From the NCBI GenBank assembly GCA_030144725.1, contig JASKMD010000028.1, forward strand, positions 5,203,311 through 5,267,310: DNA of 64,000 bases, written 5' to 3'. Below, in pieces: positions 53,501 through 63,509 of the stretch; within the stretch, counting starts at the first letter, position 1; every line of letters starts with the position of its first letter. This DNA comes from Haematococcus lacustris (taxonomy: Eukaryota; Chlorophyta; Chlorophyceae; Chlamydomonadales; Haematococcaceae). A model generated the notes under the pieces. That model was not told where the DNA came from. It made no database searches and saw nothing but the letters and a program-made list of their open reading frames with translations. A program made the position numbers and the translations under genes.

Positions 53501-56492
53501 GCCACTGTAGGTCGTGATATGTGGTGGCCGGCGCACCTTCCTGAACACGCGCAGCATCAGCTGCTCCAGCTCCTCCTGGGGCAGGCCGTGCAGCAGCACT
53601 GTCTCCACCTCATCACGAACCAGGTGCTCCACGTCCTGCATGAGCGCCTGCGCCTGGCCCTTGGCCTGCATCAGGGTGCAGAGCAGCACACAGCCTCGGT
53701 GGGAGCAGGCGGTGGCCAGCACACACAGCACACGGTAACCTTGCAATGGCAAAAAGCTTATAGATTGAAAAGCTCAGACTTGGGCTGCACGGCAGCAGGC
53801 AGCAGGGCGACAGCTCGAGTGCTCAGCCCCAGCTTGTAGGGTGGCTGCTCATGACAGCAGGATCAAAAAGACCTTCACTGTCTGTCAGCATCTACTCATC
53901 ATCACACCATCATCTCTCCATCTATTCACGCACGCCAGGTCACCTCTTCCACCTTTTACCACCTGCGTGAAGGGCTCTCCCATCTCCCATTGTCAGCCAC
54001 CACCGCACCCCAAGCTGCACTGTGGGGTGGGTGTCAGGGAGTCAGGCATCAGCAGACATGGCACCATTGCCAGCTCCATGCACATGTGTACCTTGCAAGG
54101 GGCGGTGCCATGCCATCATGTAGCCATGCCCCTTAGCACCAGCTCAACGACTGTTGTAAAGAGGAGCGGCAGCCACCCAACCAGTCCACTGTGTTGGTGA
54201 TTCGCTGGTTTGGTGGCTGCCGCTAATGATGCAACTCCACAAAGAGACAGCGCTAGGTGATGCAGATAGTAAACCAATGGTGATGCAGGCTGATGACACA
54301 AGCACTTTATGAAGCTACCAACACATGGCATCAGTGCAATATTGTGCTGGCCAGGTGGTGGCTGCGGCCAGGAGCGTCACCTTGATGCTCTGCAAGATGT
54401 CCACCATGACAGGCAGGAACTCCTTGTACTGGATCACATCGTCCTCGTTCTCGTCAGCCTCTGCCAGCACCTCACGCATCTGCCTGCGTACACAGACACA
54501 GGACTTGTGCTAGAACTATCCTGACCAAACCCTGAAGCTACAAGCGGCTGCGAGACTAACCACAGACAACTCAGCAGCAGCAGCTGCCTGCAGGGTCAGC
54601 AGGGTCAGCTCAGCAGTGAAGAATGCGCAGGCCTGTGAGAACACCACCACGATTGCAAGCTGGAAGCCCCCAGCAGGGAAGGTGGACCCCCGGCTGCTCC
54701 GCCCAGCATGGAACCAGCAGCGTGACAAGCCAGTGCGGGGCCTAATGTAGTGCCCGGTAGTGGCCCCATGCCAGCCCCATGCAGTCAAGCAACCGCTGAG
54801 GCTGGGCCCGGCATTCCCTCGCCAGCCAAGCACAATAAGCACAGGAGGCTGAGCAGGATGCCGAGCTCACCCAGTTCAGCAAGGGCAATGCAGCCAAGCC
54901 CAGGCCCCCAGCACCACAGGCAGGCAGGTGGGTGGACCGGGACTGCAATGCAGTGCTTAGCATGCAGCGTGTTGGGGAGAGCAAGTGGCGACCACTGAAG
55001 CTGTGCTCATGGGCCATGGATCCTAGGGCTAGGAGCACCCTGGCCACAGCCTGAAGCTACAGGCGGCTGCGAGACTCCCAACACAAGACCCAGCAGCAGC
55101 CTACAGCATAGGAGTGTGTGCTAGGAGCATCCTCTTAAGCTGTCATCTGCTTACATCAGTGCATGCATGTCATGCCAATCCTAGGCTATGTCCCTGTGCT
55201 GTGCAAGCTACGGCAGGTGGGCTGTTCAGTGTTTAGCTATGCTCGGGGAGGCCAGGAGCAGGGCCAGGCGGCGCACCTATCTGTGATGTTCATGTTGGCG
55301 GACTGCAGCACACGCGCAAACTCCTGGCGGTCCAGGTAACTGCGGGTTAGGTGCGGGTCAGGGCCACGCAGCGCTGGGGCGGCAGCAGGGGCTCTAATAG
55401 AAGGCTGCAGGGGCGCTACAGTCTTGTGACCTGACTGCTAGGACTAGGTTGGACTGGGCAGACTGCCAGCTGCTGCGGCTGCTGGTGCTGCTATCTGGGT
55501 TGCCAAGCTGCACACCATCAGCCTGGAGCCGTGTCCTGCCATGCTGGCAGGCAGCTAGGAGCTAGGCAGTTGTGGCCTGGCTACCTCTGGCTGGGACCCT
55601 GACCTGCCTGGACATGCTGCATGATGCTGTCCTGGGTTCTAGTTGCCTGCAGTGACCTTGATGGAACCTCGGGGCCTTCAAGCAGTATGTGACAGGTTTG
55701 TTTGAGGTTATTGATACTCCATGTACACAGAAACGATTTCCTACTGCTGTTGTCATGTGATGCTTGCTGTGTTCAGGCACATGCTGCCAAGTCGCGTGTC
55801 AAGGAAGGTGCTGCTGTCCTGAACTTGTGGCAGAAGTACCACACCAGTGGGTGTTAGGCAGCAGCTCAAATGGTGCGAACTCCACATAGACAGACACTGT
55901 CATTAGTCAGGGGTCACCAGTTAGGGATGCGATTCACATGGCTGCTGGGTCAGGCTCAAGGCTAAGATCAGGGTCAGGGCTGGGAGGCCTAGATCAGGGT
56001 TCAGATGCCCTGGAGCACCACCTCACCCATTGTGGTCTGTGTCGGCCTCCAAGAACAGTTCTGCAGCAATGAGTGTGGGACAACACCAATGAGACAGTGT
56101 GCCAGGGCTGAAGCTGTGCAGCTGCTTACGTACTTAAGATAAGAGGTTCAAGCTCTGCAGGCGTTAGCTTGGCTATATCCAATGTTGTGGCAGTCAATGC
56201 CACTTGCTCCAGGCCCCTTGTCGCTGCCACGCCATCTTGTGAGTTCTGATCAGTGACATGGTGAGCCTGCTGCTGGCTGTGGGCCAAGAGGTCTTTAAAG
56301 TACTGTGCCCCGAACTCGAAAATGTTATTGGGCTGCATGTTAAGAGTGCGAAGCACTTGTGAATTGCTCAGCACACGTAGGAATAAGGTCTGCGAGACGC
56401 ACTTGCGCTCTAAGTATTTCACGAGTTAGGCCTTTGAGCAGCGCAGGGAAACCTTCTGGGACAGTGTATGGCTTCTGGTACTTCGTGCTCAT
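47505..56492 (-). CDS. RSP7: Radial spoke protein 7-like (RIIa domain + EF-hands), 15 exons
   Basis: Exons: 56492-56403, 56332-56134, 56060-56027, 55339-55277, 54483-54381, 53665-53537, 53245-53138, 52737-52678, 52271-52179, 49579-49505, 49182-49030, 48668-48534, 48065-47947, 47732-47666, 47534-47505. All GT..AG with matching phase, 485 aa. Start MSTKYQKPYT leads into an RIIa dimerisation/docking domain (residues 8-46: VPEGFPALLKGLTREILRAQ, PNNIFEFGAQYFKDLL). Canonical EF-hand loops at 103-114 (DTDHNGYLDRQE), 139-150, 208-219, 244-255 and 445-456 (DADESGTVDWFE, rebuilt across an intron); weaker ones at 296-307, about 335-350 and 403-414. In Chlamydomonas, RSP7 combines RIIa with EF-hands in the axonemal radial spoke stalk, where RIIa proteins bind AKAP-like spoke subunits. 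Architecture and length fit. Introns hold two antisense Fanzor-like remnants. Confidence 0.82.
49786..51830 (+). pseudogene. Fanzor/TnpB-like remnant F1, in an RSP7 intron
   Basis: Lies antisense in the 2.6-kb intron between RSP7 exons at 52179 and 49579. Pieces in order: MPPRKRPSAAEQEPLP at 49786 (frame then breaks); KTQRRQ joined over an intron to VIKVPGGAVLRGCKKTRRK (50059); QLQRRLGRPNQNLHYS; after an intron ERYVKLYAKAARAML (50887); one-base shift; LQDTAPLPCRMRHAVHVC and LTCPPPFTLTPLAR (51240); C-terminal Lys/Ala/Pro-rich tail and DQGALPAKGKEYPGLGYK. F4 shares the middle part; F2 and F3 share the tail. Between FVKV and SAVNGKQPC the presumed RuvC-I/II region is absent, and the RuvC-III segment is removed by a 69-nt deletion. 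It cannot be active. Assignment to Fanzor rests on F2/F3 homology. Confidence 0.6.
54590..55240 (+). pseudogene. Fanzor/TnpB-like remnant F2 (C-terminal part), in an RSP7 intron
   Basis: Antisense to RSP7, in the intron between exons at 55277 and 54483. Degraded by stops and shifts, but readable: SWKPPAGKVDPRLLRPAWNQ (54656), PVRGLM, then VDRDCNAVLSMQRVGESKW (54929-54985), a RuvC-III-like DRDxNA motif. After the coding end the shared 3' sequence follows, including the CATGC hairpin (55161-55175). Only the last third of the gene is present. Confidence 0.6.
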
Positions 56493-56800
56493 TGCGGCTA
56501 GCGCTGTCACGCAGTTGTACTGGGTCGCGAGTATGCTAGTTCAACATGTCGCATGTTTGTCAAATGCCATGTCTGTCAAATGCCATGGGGAAGCCCCGCA
56601 CCCACGCGGTGTCATGGTGTAGACTAGCAACTGTAAGTGGCCAAATGAGGATCAGCATCATCATCAGCAGCAGCTGCTGCTGCAACCGGGTTTTGAGGGT
56701 CTTGTCGCACCTGTCTGCAGCCACCTGAACACTGGGCTGCAAGTCTTAGCTTGGCTTGGCCCTGTTCCCTTTCCCTTGCACTTGTGTATTTTCACACATC
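56493..56800. other. 5' flank of the RSP7-like gene
   Basis: Likely promoter and 5' UTR on the minus strand. A CAG/CTG-rich stretch is at 56660-56690. A direct duplication of CAAATGCCATG lies at 56559 and 56577. No TATA box recognised. Confidence 0.35.
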
Positions 56801-56838
56801 CGTGTATTTTTCACGGAAAACCCAAATTGCTAGAAAAT

Positions 56839-57248
56839 GCCCCCGCCCGCCCCCACAGGCCCCACGCAGCAGCCATGCAGCCACACAGCCAACAGCCTCA
56901 GAGCCAGGGCCCAGCACGCCCCTGCCAGCCAAGCGCAGCAAGCGCACCAAGGCTGAGTCAGAGACAGCTGAGCCAAGCCAGCCCACCACGGGCAAAGGCA
57001 AGGCCCAGGGCAAGGCTGCCAAAGCCAAGCCAGCCCCACAGCCAGGCAGGTGGCTGGACAGGGACTGCAATGCAGCGTTGAACATGCAGCGCATTGGGGA
57101 GAGCAGGTGGCGGCCACTGGAGCTGTGCTTCTGGCCAGACCAGGGAGCGCTGCCAGCCAAGGGCAAGGAGTACCCTGGCTTGGGGTACAAGCGGCTGCGA
57201 GACAAGCCACCCAAGGCCCAGCAGCAGCAGCCTGCTGAGGCACAGTAG
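56839..57248 (+). pseudogene. Fanzor/TnpB-like remnant F3 with intact RuvC-III motif
   Basis: An uninterrupted C-terminal segment upstream of and divergent from RSP7: PPQAPRSSHAATQ, KRSKRTKAESETAEPSQP, KGKAQGKAAKAKPAPQPGRW, then LDRDCNAALNMQRIGESRW and LPAKGKEYPGLGYKRLRDK before a stop at 57246. D-R-D-x-N-A-A-x-N is the hallmark of the third RuvC motif of TnpB and its eukaryotic relatives, the Fanzor RNA-guided nucleases; the Asp is catalytic in that family. The N-terminal two thirds are missing. The frame is open further upstream to 56751 but homology to F1 starts only at 56839. The TnpB CxxC zinc finger is not visible in this part. Confidence 0.65.
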
Positions 57249-57345
57249 TGTGTGCCCCCCCCCCCATTTGAAGCTGTCATCAGCTTACAATTAGTGCATG
57301 TTTTGTCATGCCAACTCTACTGCATAGCCCTCGGGTCAGGCAATC
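57249..57345 (+). ncRNA. Candidate guide-RNA scaffold region after remnant F3
   Basis: Directly after the stop: a poly-C tract, then hairpin AAGCTGTCATCAGCTT (57271-57286, 6-bp stem) and hairpin GCATGTTTTGTCATGC (57296-57311, 5-bp stem). Both, or the second alone, recur after the same stop position in F2 (55137-55175) and F1 (51842-51857), with flanking words TAGCCCT and GGTCAGGCAAT. Known TnpB/Fanzor systems take their guide (omega) RNA from the 3' end of the locus. Conservation past the stop codon suggests a similar element; the function is inference. Confidence 0.35.
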
Positions 57346-57389
57346 ATGTAGGTGGTAGGCGGCTCATGTGCCATGTGCACTGGGTTTAC

Positions 57390-58410
57390 TCCACACAGCC
57401 CAGTAACACTGTTTGAGCCGGATCTAGTTAGTGGCTACTAGTGGCTGATAGTGTATGCTAGTGGGTACTTCTGATCCGGCTAAAATGGAGGCCCTAGTGA
57501 GGGACAAGGGGGCTGCGGCATGGTGTAACTAGCAAACCGTGTAACTGGCACCGTGTAACCGTGTAACTGGCAGGCACATTCCAAAAAGGGGTTGCACGCT
57601 CACACAGACATGAACGGGGTTGATGACCCAGCTGAGCGTGGTAGGCAAGGTGAGTCAACGTGGAACAGGCATGAAGCGGGACATGTGGCGCATATTGTTT
57701 AAACATGCTCGTTGACATGCAGCTTGCTTGTTGCAGCGACGTGTTTCTGGGTCGACTTGCGCCGTGTGCTAGCTAACTATTTGGCGGCAACCTGCGTCAA
57801 GCCAGGCCACCTAGTGGACCGAGCGCCCAATTAACTGGACCAGCGCGCTACGGAAAACACGCAGCAACGGTCACAATGAGGGGTGCACGGCCCACATGGA
57901 GAGCCACGTCAACTGCGCCAGCCGAACCGGCGCTCTCCCAGCAGCCCTCAATGCTCGCTACGAGATGGGTTGCTCAAAAGAATATAACAACATCAAAGCC
58001 GCCGCACAGGTATCGGGTATGGGCATATCCCTGCGCAGCTGCTGGCAATGTTGCTGCTGGCGTGTTCGCCTGCTATGGGTTTCCTTCGCTGAGCTAAGTG
58101 CAGCTCTGACCCTCCCGCAGGCTCTTCGCAGCCAACTATGGGCTTGTGGGTGCGTGCTGCACTTGCAATCGGTCGCGCGCACGGGTTTTGAGGAAAACCC
58201 TCGCTGCCACGCAAGAGGCGGTCACACAGGTGTGGCACTGCGCTGCTGCCACTACAGTTGCTGGCACTGCAGTGCAGGATGTCAAGCTGATGCGGCTGTA
58301 GAAGCTGCAGACTATCAGCCTGGAGCCATGGCCTCCCTTTGCCTGCCATGCACTGCCATGCGGAGGCTACAGGACGTCACCCAGCCAGCTCTTACTGCTG
58401 ATGTCGCTGT
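57390..58410. other. 5' region of the MFS gene, start not resolved
   Basis: Repeats GTGTAACTGGCA and TAGTGGCTA at 57430-57570. An ATG at 57876 opens MRGARPTWRATSTAPAEP, which may be a first coding exon ending at the GTATCG donor near 58014 and joining LFAANYGLVGA after CCGCAG at 58121, but the chain breaks before 58410. Other small 5' exons are possible. Confidence 0.35.
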
Positions 58411-58485
58411 GTGCAGGACGCCAGCCAAGGCCAGCTGCCAGCATGGGCTGCAAACAGTACCTCAACTCACCCTCCAGCACAGCAT

Positions 58486-61400
58486 ATGCATGCCCAGGCC
58501 CACGGTCCCGACCAGGTTGCCCTACTCAATAACCCACACCTCTTGCCTGTGGTGGGGCTGGCCGGCTGTGCTGCTAGCTCCCCTAGCCCAGCCCTGCTCC
58601 ACCAGGTGCTGGCCCCATCAGCGCAGCAGCAGCGGGTCGAGCTGGGGCACTCCTTGCTCCCCCTCACTGCATCCGACAGCAGTCAGCCACGCAAGCTGCG
58701 CCCACGCCTTGAGCTACCCCTGCCGCCGGCCCCCACACATTGCCAGGGGGTGGAGCAGCATGCTGATCAGGGTCAGCACCTGCTGGCAGCACCTGGGGCC
58801 TCACCGCAGGGGCAGCACCTCAGCGGTGCTCCAGCTGGCCAGAGCTCTTCCAGTGGCAGCAGACCACAGGCGCCTGGCCTGCCTGCCCCAGCTGTGCACC
58901 ACCAGCAGCCCTGCTCCACACCACCCCTTGCCAGCAGCCCCCTGCCCCTGCACCCAGACACCAGCCCGGAGGCAGCAGCACACAGCCTGGCAGGCCATGC
59001 TGCAGTGCCGGGGGTCAAGCCCGCACCACCCCCGCCTGCCGTGCCTATCCCAGCCAGCCCTGCGGCCTCAACGGAGGTGGCGGCAGAGGGTGCCATCCCG
59101 CAGCCCATCATGATCATCTGCTGCGTGTCGGCGGCGCTCACACTGGCCAGCTGCGTGTTCAACACGCTGCTGCCGGTGTACATGGTGACGGAGCTGAAGA
59201 TGAGCATGCGCAGCATGGGCATGTTTGAGGGCGTGCTGGAGGCAATTTCCTACGTGGTGCGCATGTTCTCAGGTGGGGGGGTGGGGGTCAGGGGTGGGGG
59301 TCAGGGGTGGGAGGTCAGGGGTGCTACTTGGATGGAGTGGCAGCGAGGGGACATGACAGAAGGACTTACTTGAGGCAGTGCGGCACCTAAGGCAGGACAC
59401 TGGCCAGAGCAGCAGCAGCGACCGGCATGGCAGGCCTGGTCAGATCAGGGGGGCCTGCAGCCGAGTCTGAGCCCATGATCTCCCTGGCTGCTGCATGGCA
59501 GGCGTGGTGAGCGACATGATGTCATCCAGGAAGACCGCCATCACCGCCGGCTTTGCGCTGGGCGCCCTGGCCAAGTTTGGTGTGGTGGGCAGCAGCACCG
59601 TGGCGCAGCTGTTTGCCAGCAAGGCAGTGGACAGGCTGGCCAATGGCGTGCAGGTGGGCGCAGCAGCCGTCGCAGAGGCTGAGGGGCGGGCGACAAGCAG
59701 CGGCTGCTGCCCAGGGTCTAGTCAGGACATGCAGGCAGCCAGGCTAGCCTGGGGCCAGCTGTGGGCCTGCCACAGTGCATTGCTGTGCCCCTGCCCCTCG
59801 CCCTCACCCTAGCAACTCCAACCTGTCTGGCCCTGCTCCACCTGTCTGGCCATGCCTCATTCACAGCCCAGCAGCCCTGCCTGCCTGCCTGCCCCTCTGC
59901 AGGCCGCCCCTCGTGACGCCCTGATCAGCGACCTGGCGCCGGCTGCCTCACGCTCAGCCTGCTTTGGCTTCGCCCAGAGCCTACGCAAGTGGGGCAGCTT
60001 TGTGGGCGCTGGCCTGTCCTTCCTCCTCATGAAGGTGAATAGCACCACCACCAGCACCACCACCACCATGGCTGCATGTTGAGGTGCCCATGACTAGCAG
60101 CACATGATGCTGTCAGTGAAGGCAGGCAGGGCCCTCCCTTGCTCCCCTCCCCACTCCTGGTCCCCAATGCCTAGGCCACTGCAGCCAGGCCACTGCAGCC
60201 AGGCCACTGCAGCCAGGCCACTGCAGCCAGGGGTGAGGGGGCGGAGGGCAAAGAAAGGACAAGAATGAGGATGGAACGGATGGCAGGCAGGCAGGCACGC
60301 TGCCAAGCAGGCCATTGCAGGCAGGCCATTGCAGGATCAGGGCACACGAGCTGGCCCGTGGTGGAGGTGATGATGACAGCCTGGTGATGGTGGCCCGATG
60401 GCTTGCAGGGAGTCAGGCTGGCGCTGGTCCCACTGCTGGCCATTGTCCTCTAGCCCCACACCATGACACACCACACCACACCGTACCTCCACTGCCCTTG
60501 CTACCACTGGTGCCACTCCATGCTTCTTGACCCCAGTGTGCAGCCCAGGCAACCCAGCCGCTGGGCAATGCATGAGCCCAGCCCCAGCCCCTGCCCCCCC
60601 CCCTGAGCACCCCCTGCACCCCCCCTTGCACCCCCCCTTGCACCCCCCCCTGTACCCCTCTGCCCTGTTGCTCAGGCCTCAGGCAACAACTACAAGCTCA
60701 TCTTCCTCATGGCCGCCACTGTGAGTGTGGCCAGCTGCCTGGCCTTTGTGGTGCTGGTGCCCAACCACAGCCGGCCCCTGACCCCCCAGCAGCAGGCCGC
60801 TGCAGACCAGCAGGCAGCATACTCCGCCCAGCAGGCCCAGCTGCAGGCGGCTGCCACAGCGGCTAAGCCAAGCCAACTCGGCAGCAGCAGCAGTAGTGGG
60901 CACGGCCAGGCAGGGGTACCAGGTGAGCTGGCAGCAGTGAGGGAGTCAGGCGCTGGGCAGCGGGGCGCAGCCGACCTGGCCCTGGCCGTCCCCCTGCTGC
61001 CCCGGCCTGAGCCTCAAGGCCGCAGTGCGGGGCAGCTGCTGGCGGACGTGCGCAACATGGGCCCTGACTTCTACCGCATGCTGCTCACCGTGTCGCTGTA
61101 CGGCATGGGCCACATTGCAGAGGTGGGCGCTGCAGCGCTGCAGCCAGTGCTGCACACTCCACCACGCAGCAGCAGCACCCACCTGGCAATGACCCCACGC
61201 CAGCCTACCCCCCACCCTGCCCTCATCCCTCCCCATCCCCCCAGTGGTCAGCCTGCTGGTTGCTGATTGCTGCTTGGGCAGCAATGGCTGAGTGGGCTGG
61301 CTGCTGTGGGCTGGCTGCTGGCCGCAGGCGCTGCTGGAGGCGCGCGCCATAGAGGTGGGGTTCGGCAAGGCTGAGAGCACGCTGGTGGTGTGCTGCCTGG

Positions 61401-62443
61401 CCTTCGTCATCTTCCTGGTGGCCTACCCCCTGGGCAGGCTGGACGACAGGTGGGAGCAGGGGGGTGGGGCAGGGGGGTGGGCAGGGGGGTGGGCAGGGGG
61501 CGGGGGCAGGGGGGTGGGCAGGGGGCGGGGGCAGGGGGGTGGGGCAGGGCAGAGGGGAGGCAGGCTGGGGGACAGCAGGGGGGCAGCAGCCTGGACGACA
61601 GGTGGGGTCAGGGGTGTGGCAGTGTGCAGCAGGGCTGGTGTGCTGTCACCAGACTGCGGTGCTGGACAGCGCCAGCATCGGCATCAGCTGGCCCCTCACC
61701 CCCCACCTGGCCGCCTGCCTGCCTGCCTGCCTGCCTGCCTCAGGTATGGGCCGCGCGTGACCTTTGCGGTGGGCATGACGGCCCTCATCCTGGGCAACCT
61801 CACGCTGCTGATGAGCGGGGCGCACCCGCACGCCGTGTTCCTGGCCTGTGCCTTCCTGGGCGTGCATTGGGGAGTCATACAGGTCAGCGGGGGGGTGGAG
61901 GGGGAGGCAGGCAGGGGGTCACTGGGGCGGGTGGACTGAGGGAGGGCTCGTGAGAGTGGCCAGCTTCAAGAGGGTCAGGGGTATTGTGGTGTCAGCTGCA
62001 AGGGTTCGGGTCAGTCCCGTCCGGGTGCGGTTGAGGGTGGCGAGGTGAGCTGCAAAGCACCAGCTGCCCCTTCCTTCAGAAGCCGCTAGGTCCCGGCCCT
62101 GCTTGCTGGCGGCCCCTCCCCCCCCTGCTGCCCCCCCCAGCTGTGCCTGCCCCTCCCCTGCTGCCAGGGCCCCATGCTGTCCATAGTTGTGGGCCTGGCC
62201 CCCGCCAGCCTGCGGGGCACCGCCTTTGGCATCTTCTACACCGTGATGGCCGCCACCGCCCTGGCCGCCAACACCCTGTACGGCAGCCTGTGGACCATGC
62301 TGGGCGCACCCGCCATGTTTGCCACCAGCGCCACCCTCATGACAGCCACCCTGGTGGCGCTGCCCTGGCTGCTGCCCGCCAGCATGCGCCAGGCAAAGCA
62401 GGGGGCGAGGGCAGCAGGGGCGCCGACGCCGGCTGCTGCCTGA
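58486..62443 (+). CDS. Major facilitator superfamily transporter (MFS_1), 7 exons resolved
   Basis: Exons 58486-59272, 59502-59653, 59903-60034, 60676-61122, 61328-61449, 61744-61882, 62168-62443 join in phase to about 684 aa. The first ~200 residues are Pro/Gln/Ser-rich and could be partly non-coding; the frame is open upstream to 58411. The membrane part starts IMIICCVSAALTLASCVFN. It has an MFS motif-A loop (GVVSDMMSSRK) and the segment RLANGVQAAPRDALISD, which resembles a motif typical of bacterial drug and small-solute MFS pumps. A disordered loop (residues starting SRPLTPQQQAAADQQ) divides the two six-helix halves. The C-half has LVVCCLAFVIFLVAYPLGRL and FGIFYTVMAATALAANTLYG. Substrate unknown. 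Introns are G-rich and GT..AG. Confidence 0.8.
60171..60235 (+). repeat. 14-bp repeat in an MFS intron (GCCACTGCAGCCAG)
   Basis: Four perfect copies within the intron 60035-60675. Confidence 0.9.
61450..61560 (+). repeat. GGGGTGGGCAGG repeats in an MFS intron
   Basis: G-rich imperfect 11-13 bp units starting at the intron donor. Several consecutive G4 runs could form a quadruplex on the transcribed RNA. Confidence 0.85.
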
Positions 62444-62800
62444 GATGCGGAGCTGGGGGGTGCAGGTGTAGGGGAGAGGGGGGCCAGCCGGGGCAGCTGA
62501 GTAGGGCCGTGACCTGGCACCACATGTGTCAGCGCACTGCCTGCCATGACCCACCTGCTGAAAGGCATGGCAGGTGGAGGCACGTGGCTCGTTAACGATT
62601 ACCTGCTCATGAAGTGTCATGAAGCGTGGCTGCTGGAATGCAGCTGGGGCAGCAGCCATGCACAGCGGCTGGTCGCCAGCCTGTCACATGGTCACCCTGT
62701 TTGCATGGGGATTACGTGGCCAGATGCTAAGCTGCTGCTCAGGGAATCAGCAGTGTCATGAACTTATTTGTGGCGTGTTGTCATCTTTCTGACTGCGTTT
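62444..62800. other. 3' flank of the MFS gene
   Basis: Likely 3' UTR. I saw no TGTAA in this stretch. A short divergent frame is not convincing. Confidence 0.4.
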
Positions 62801-62807
62801 CTCCACG

Positions 62808-62855
62808 GGCGGGGCGGGGCGGGGCGGGGCGGGGCGGGGCGGGGCGGGGCGGGGC
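62808..62855 (+). repeat. CGGGG pentanucleotide array
   Basis: About nine perfect copies of GGGGC directly upstream of Fanzor-like remnant F4. Confidence 0.95.
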
Positions 62856-62864
62856 CTACTGGGC

Positions 62865-63371
62865 ATGAAGAAGGAAGGCTCCCTGCAGGACACCCTGCCC
62901 CTGCCCTGCCGCATGCGCCATGCAGTGCATGTGTGCCGGTGGCTAGAGCGGTGGCAGCAGCCCCACACCCCACCCGCACCAGGGCAGCCAAAGCGCGGCA
63001 AGAGGCGTGGGGTTGGTCCCCGGACCCTGACCTGCCCACCCCCCTTCACCCTCACCCCCATGGCCAGGGTGGGGGTGCACTTCATCAAGGTGGACAGCAG
63101 GGTGCTGCATGGAGTGTGCAAGCAGCTGGGTCTGACCAAGGAACCCCGGTGTTGCCACATCAGCAAAGCAGGCTGCTTGCGCGAAGCTGCGACGAAGGAG
63201 GCCGGAGAGCATGTGTCCATGCTGACCGTGTGCAAGCCAGACATGCGAACCTTTTTTGTGGTGTGCGGACTGCGGCATGCTATTGCACCTGGTTCATGGC
63301 ATGGTCGATGTTTGGTAATTGGCAATGTTCTAGGGCGCTGCAAAGCACGAGTTTTGTGTTACGGAGACTAG
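62865..63371 (+). pseudogene. Fanzor/TnpB-like remnant F4 (middle part)
   Basis: The frame reads EGSLQDTLPLPCRMRHAVHVC, LERWQQPHTPPAPGQPKRG, LTCPPPFTLTPMARVGVHF and IKVDSRVLHGVCKQLGL. The first three correspond to F1 at 51090-51290, and F4 continues into the part deleted from F1. Homology to the other remnants cannot be followed past about 63150; later residues (KPDMRTFFVVCGLRHAIAPG) may be unrelated. No start, RuvC motifs or C-terminus. A truncated copy. Confidence 0.5.
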
Positions 63372-63509
63372 GTACGCAGTTGCTGCCATCATTGCGTCTT
63401 TGTGGCAAATTGAAATAAAGCTGGGTTGCATGGGAGCAATGTTGCCATCAAGTTGCCATCATGTTGCGACGCAGGGAAGGTTGGGTGAGGGCATTGCGTG
63501 CCAAGAGCA

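Noticed and set aside
57896..59113. 405-codon plus frame overlapping the MFS first exon
   Set aside because: It is out of frame with the transmembrane segments that define the MFS protein and is low complexity.
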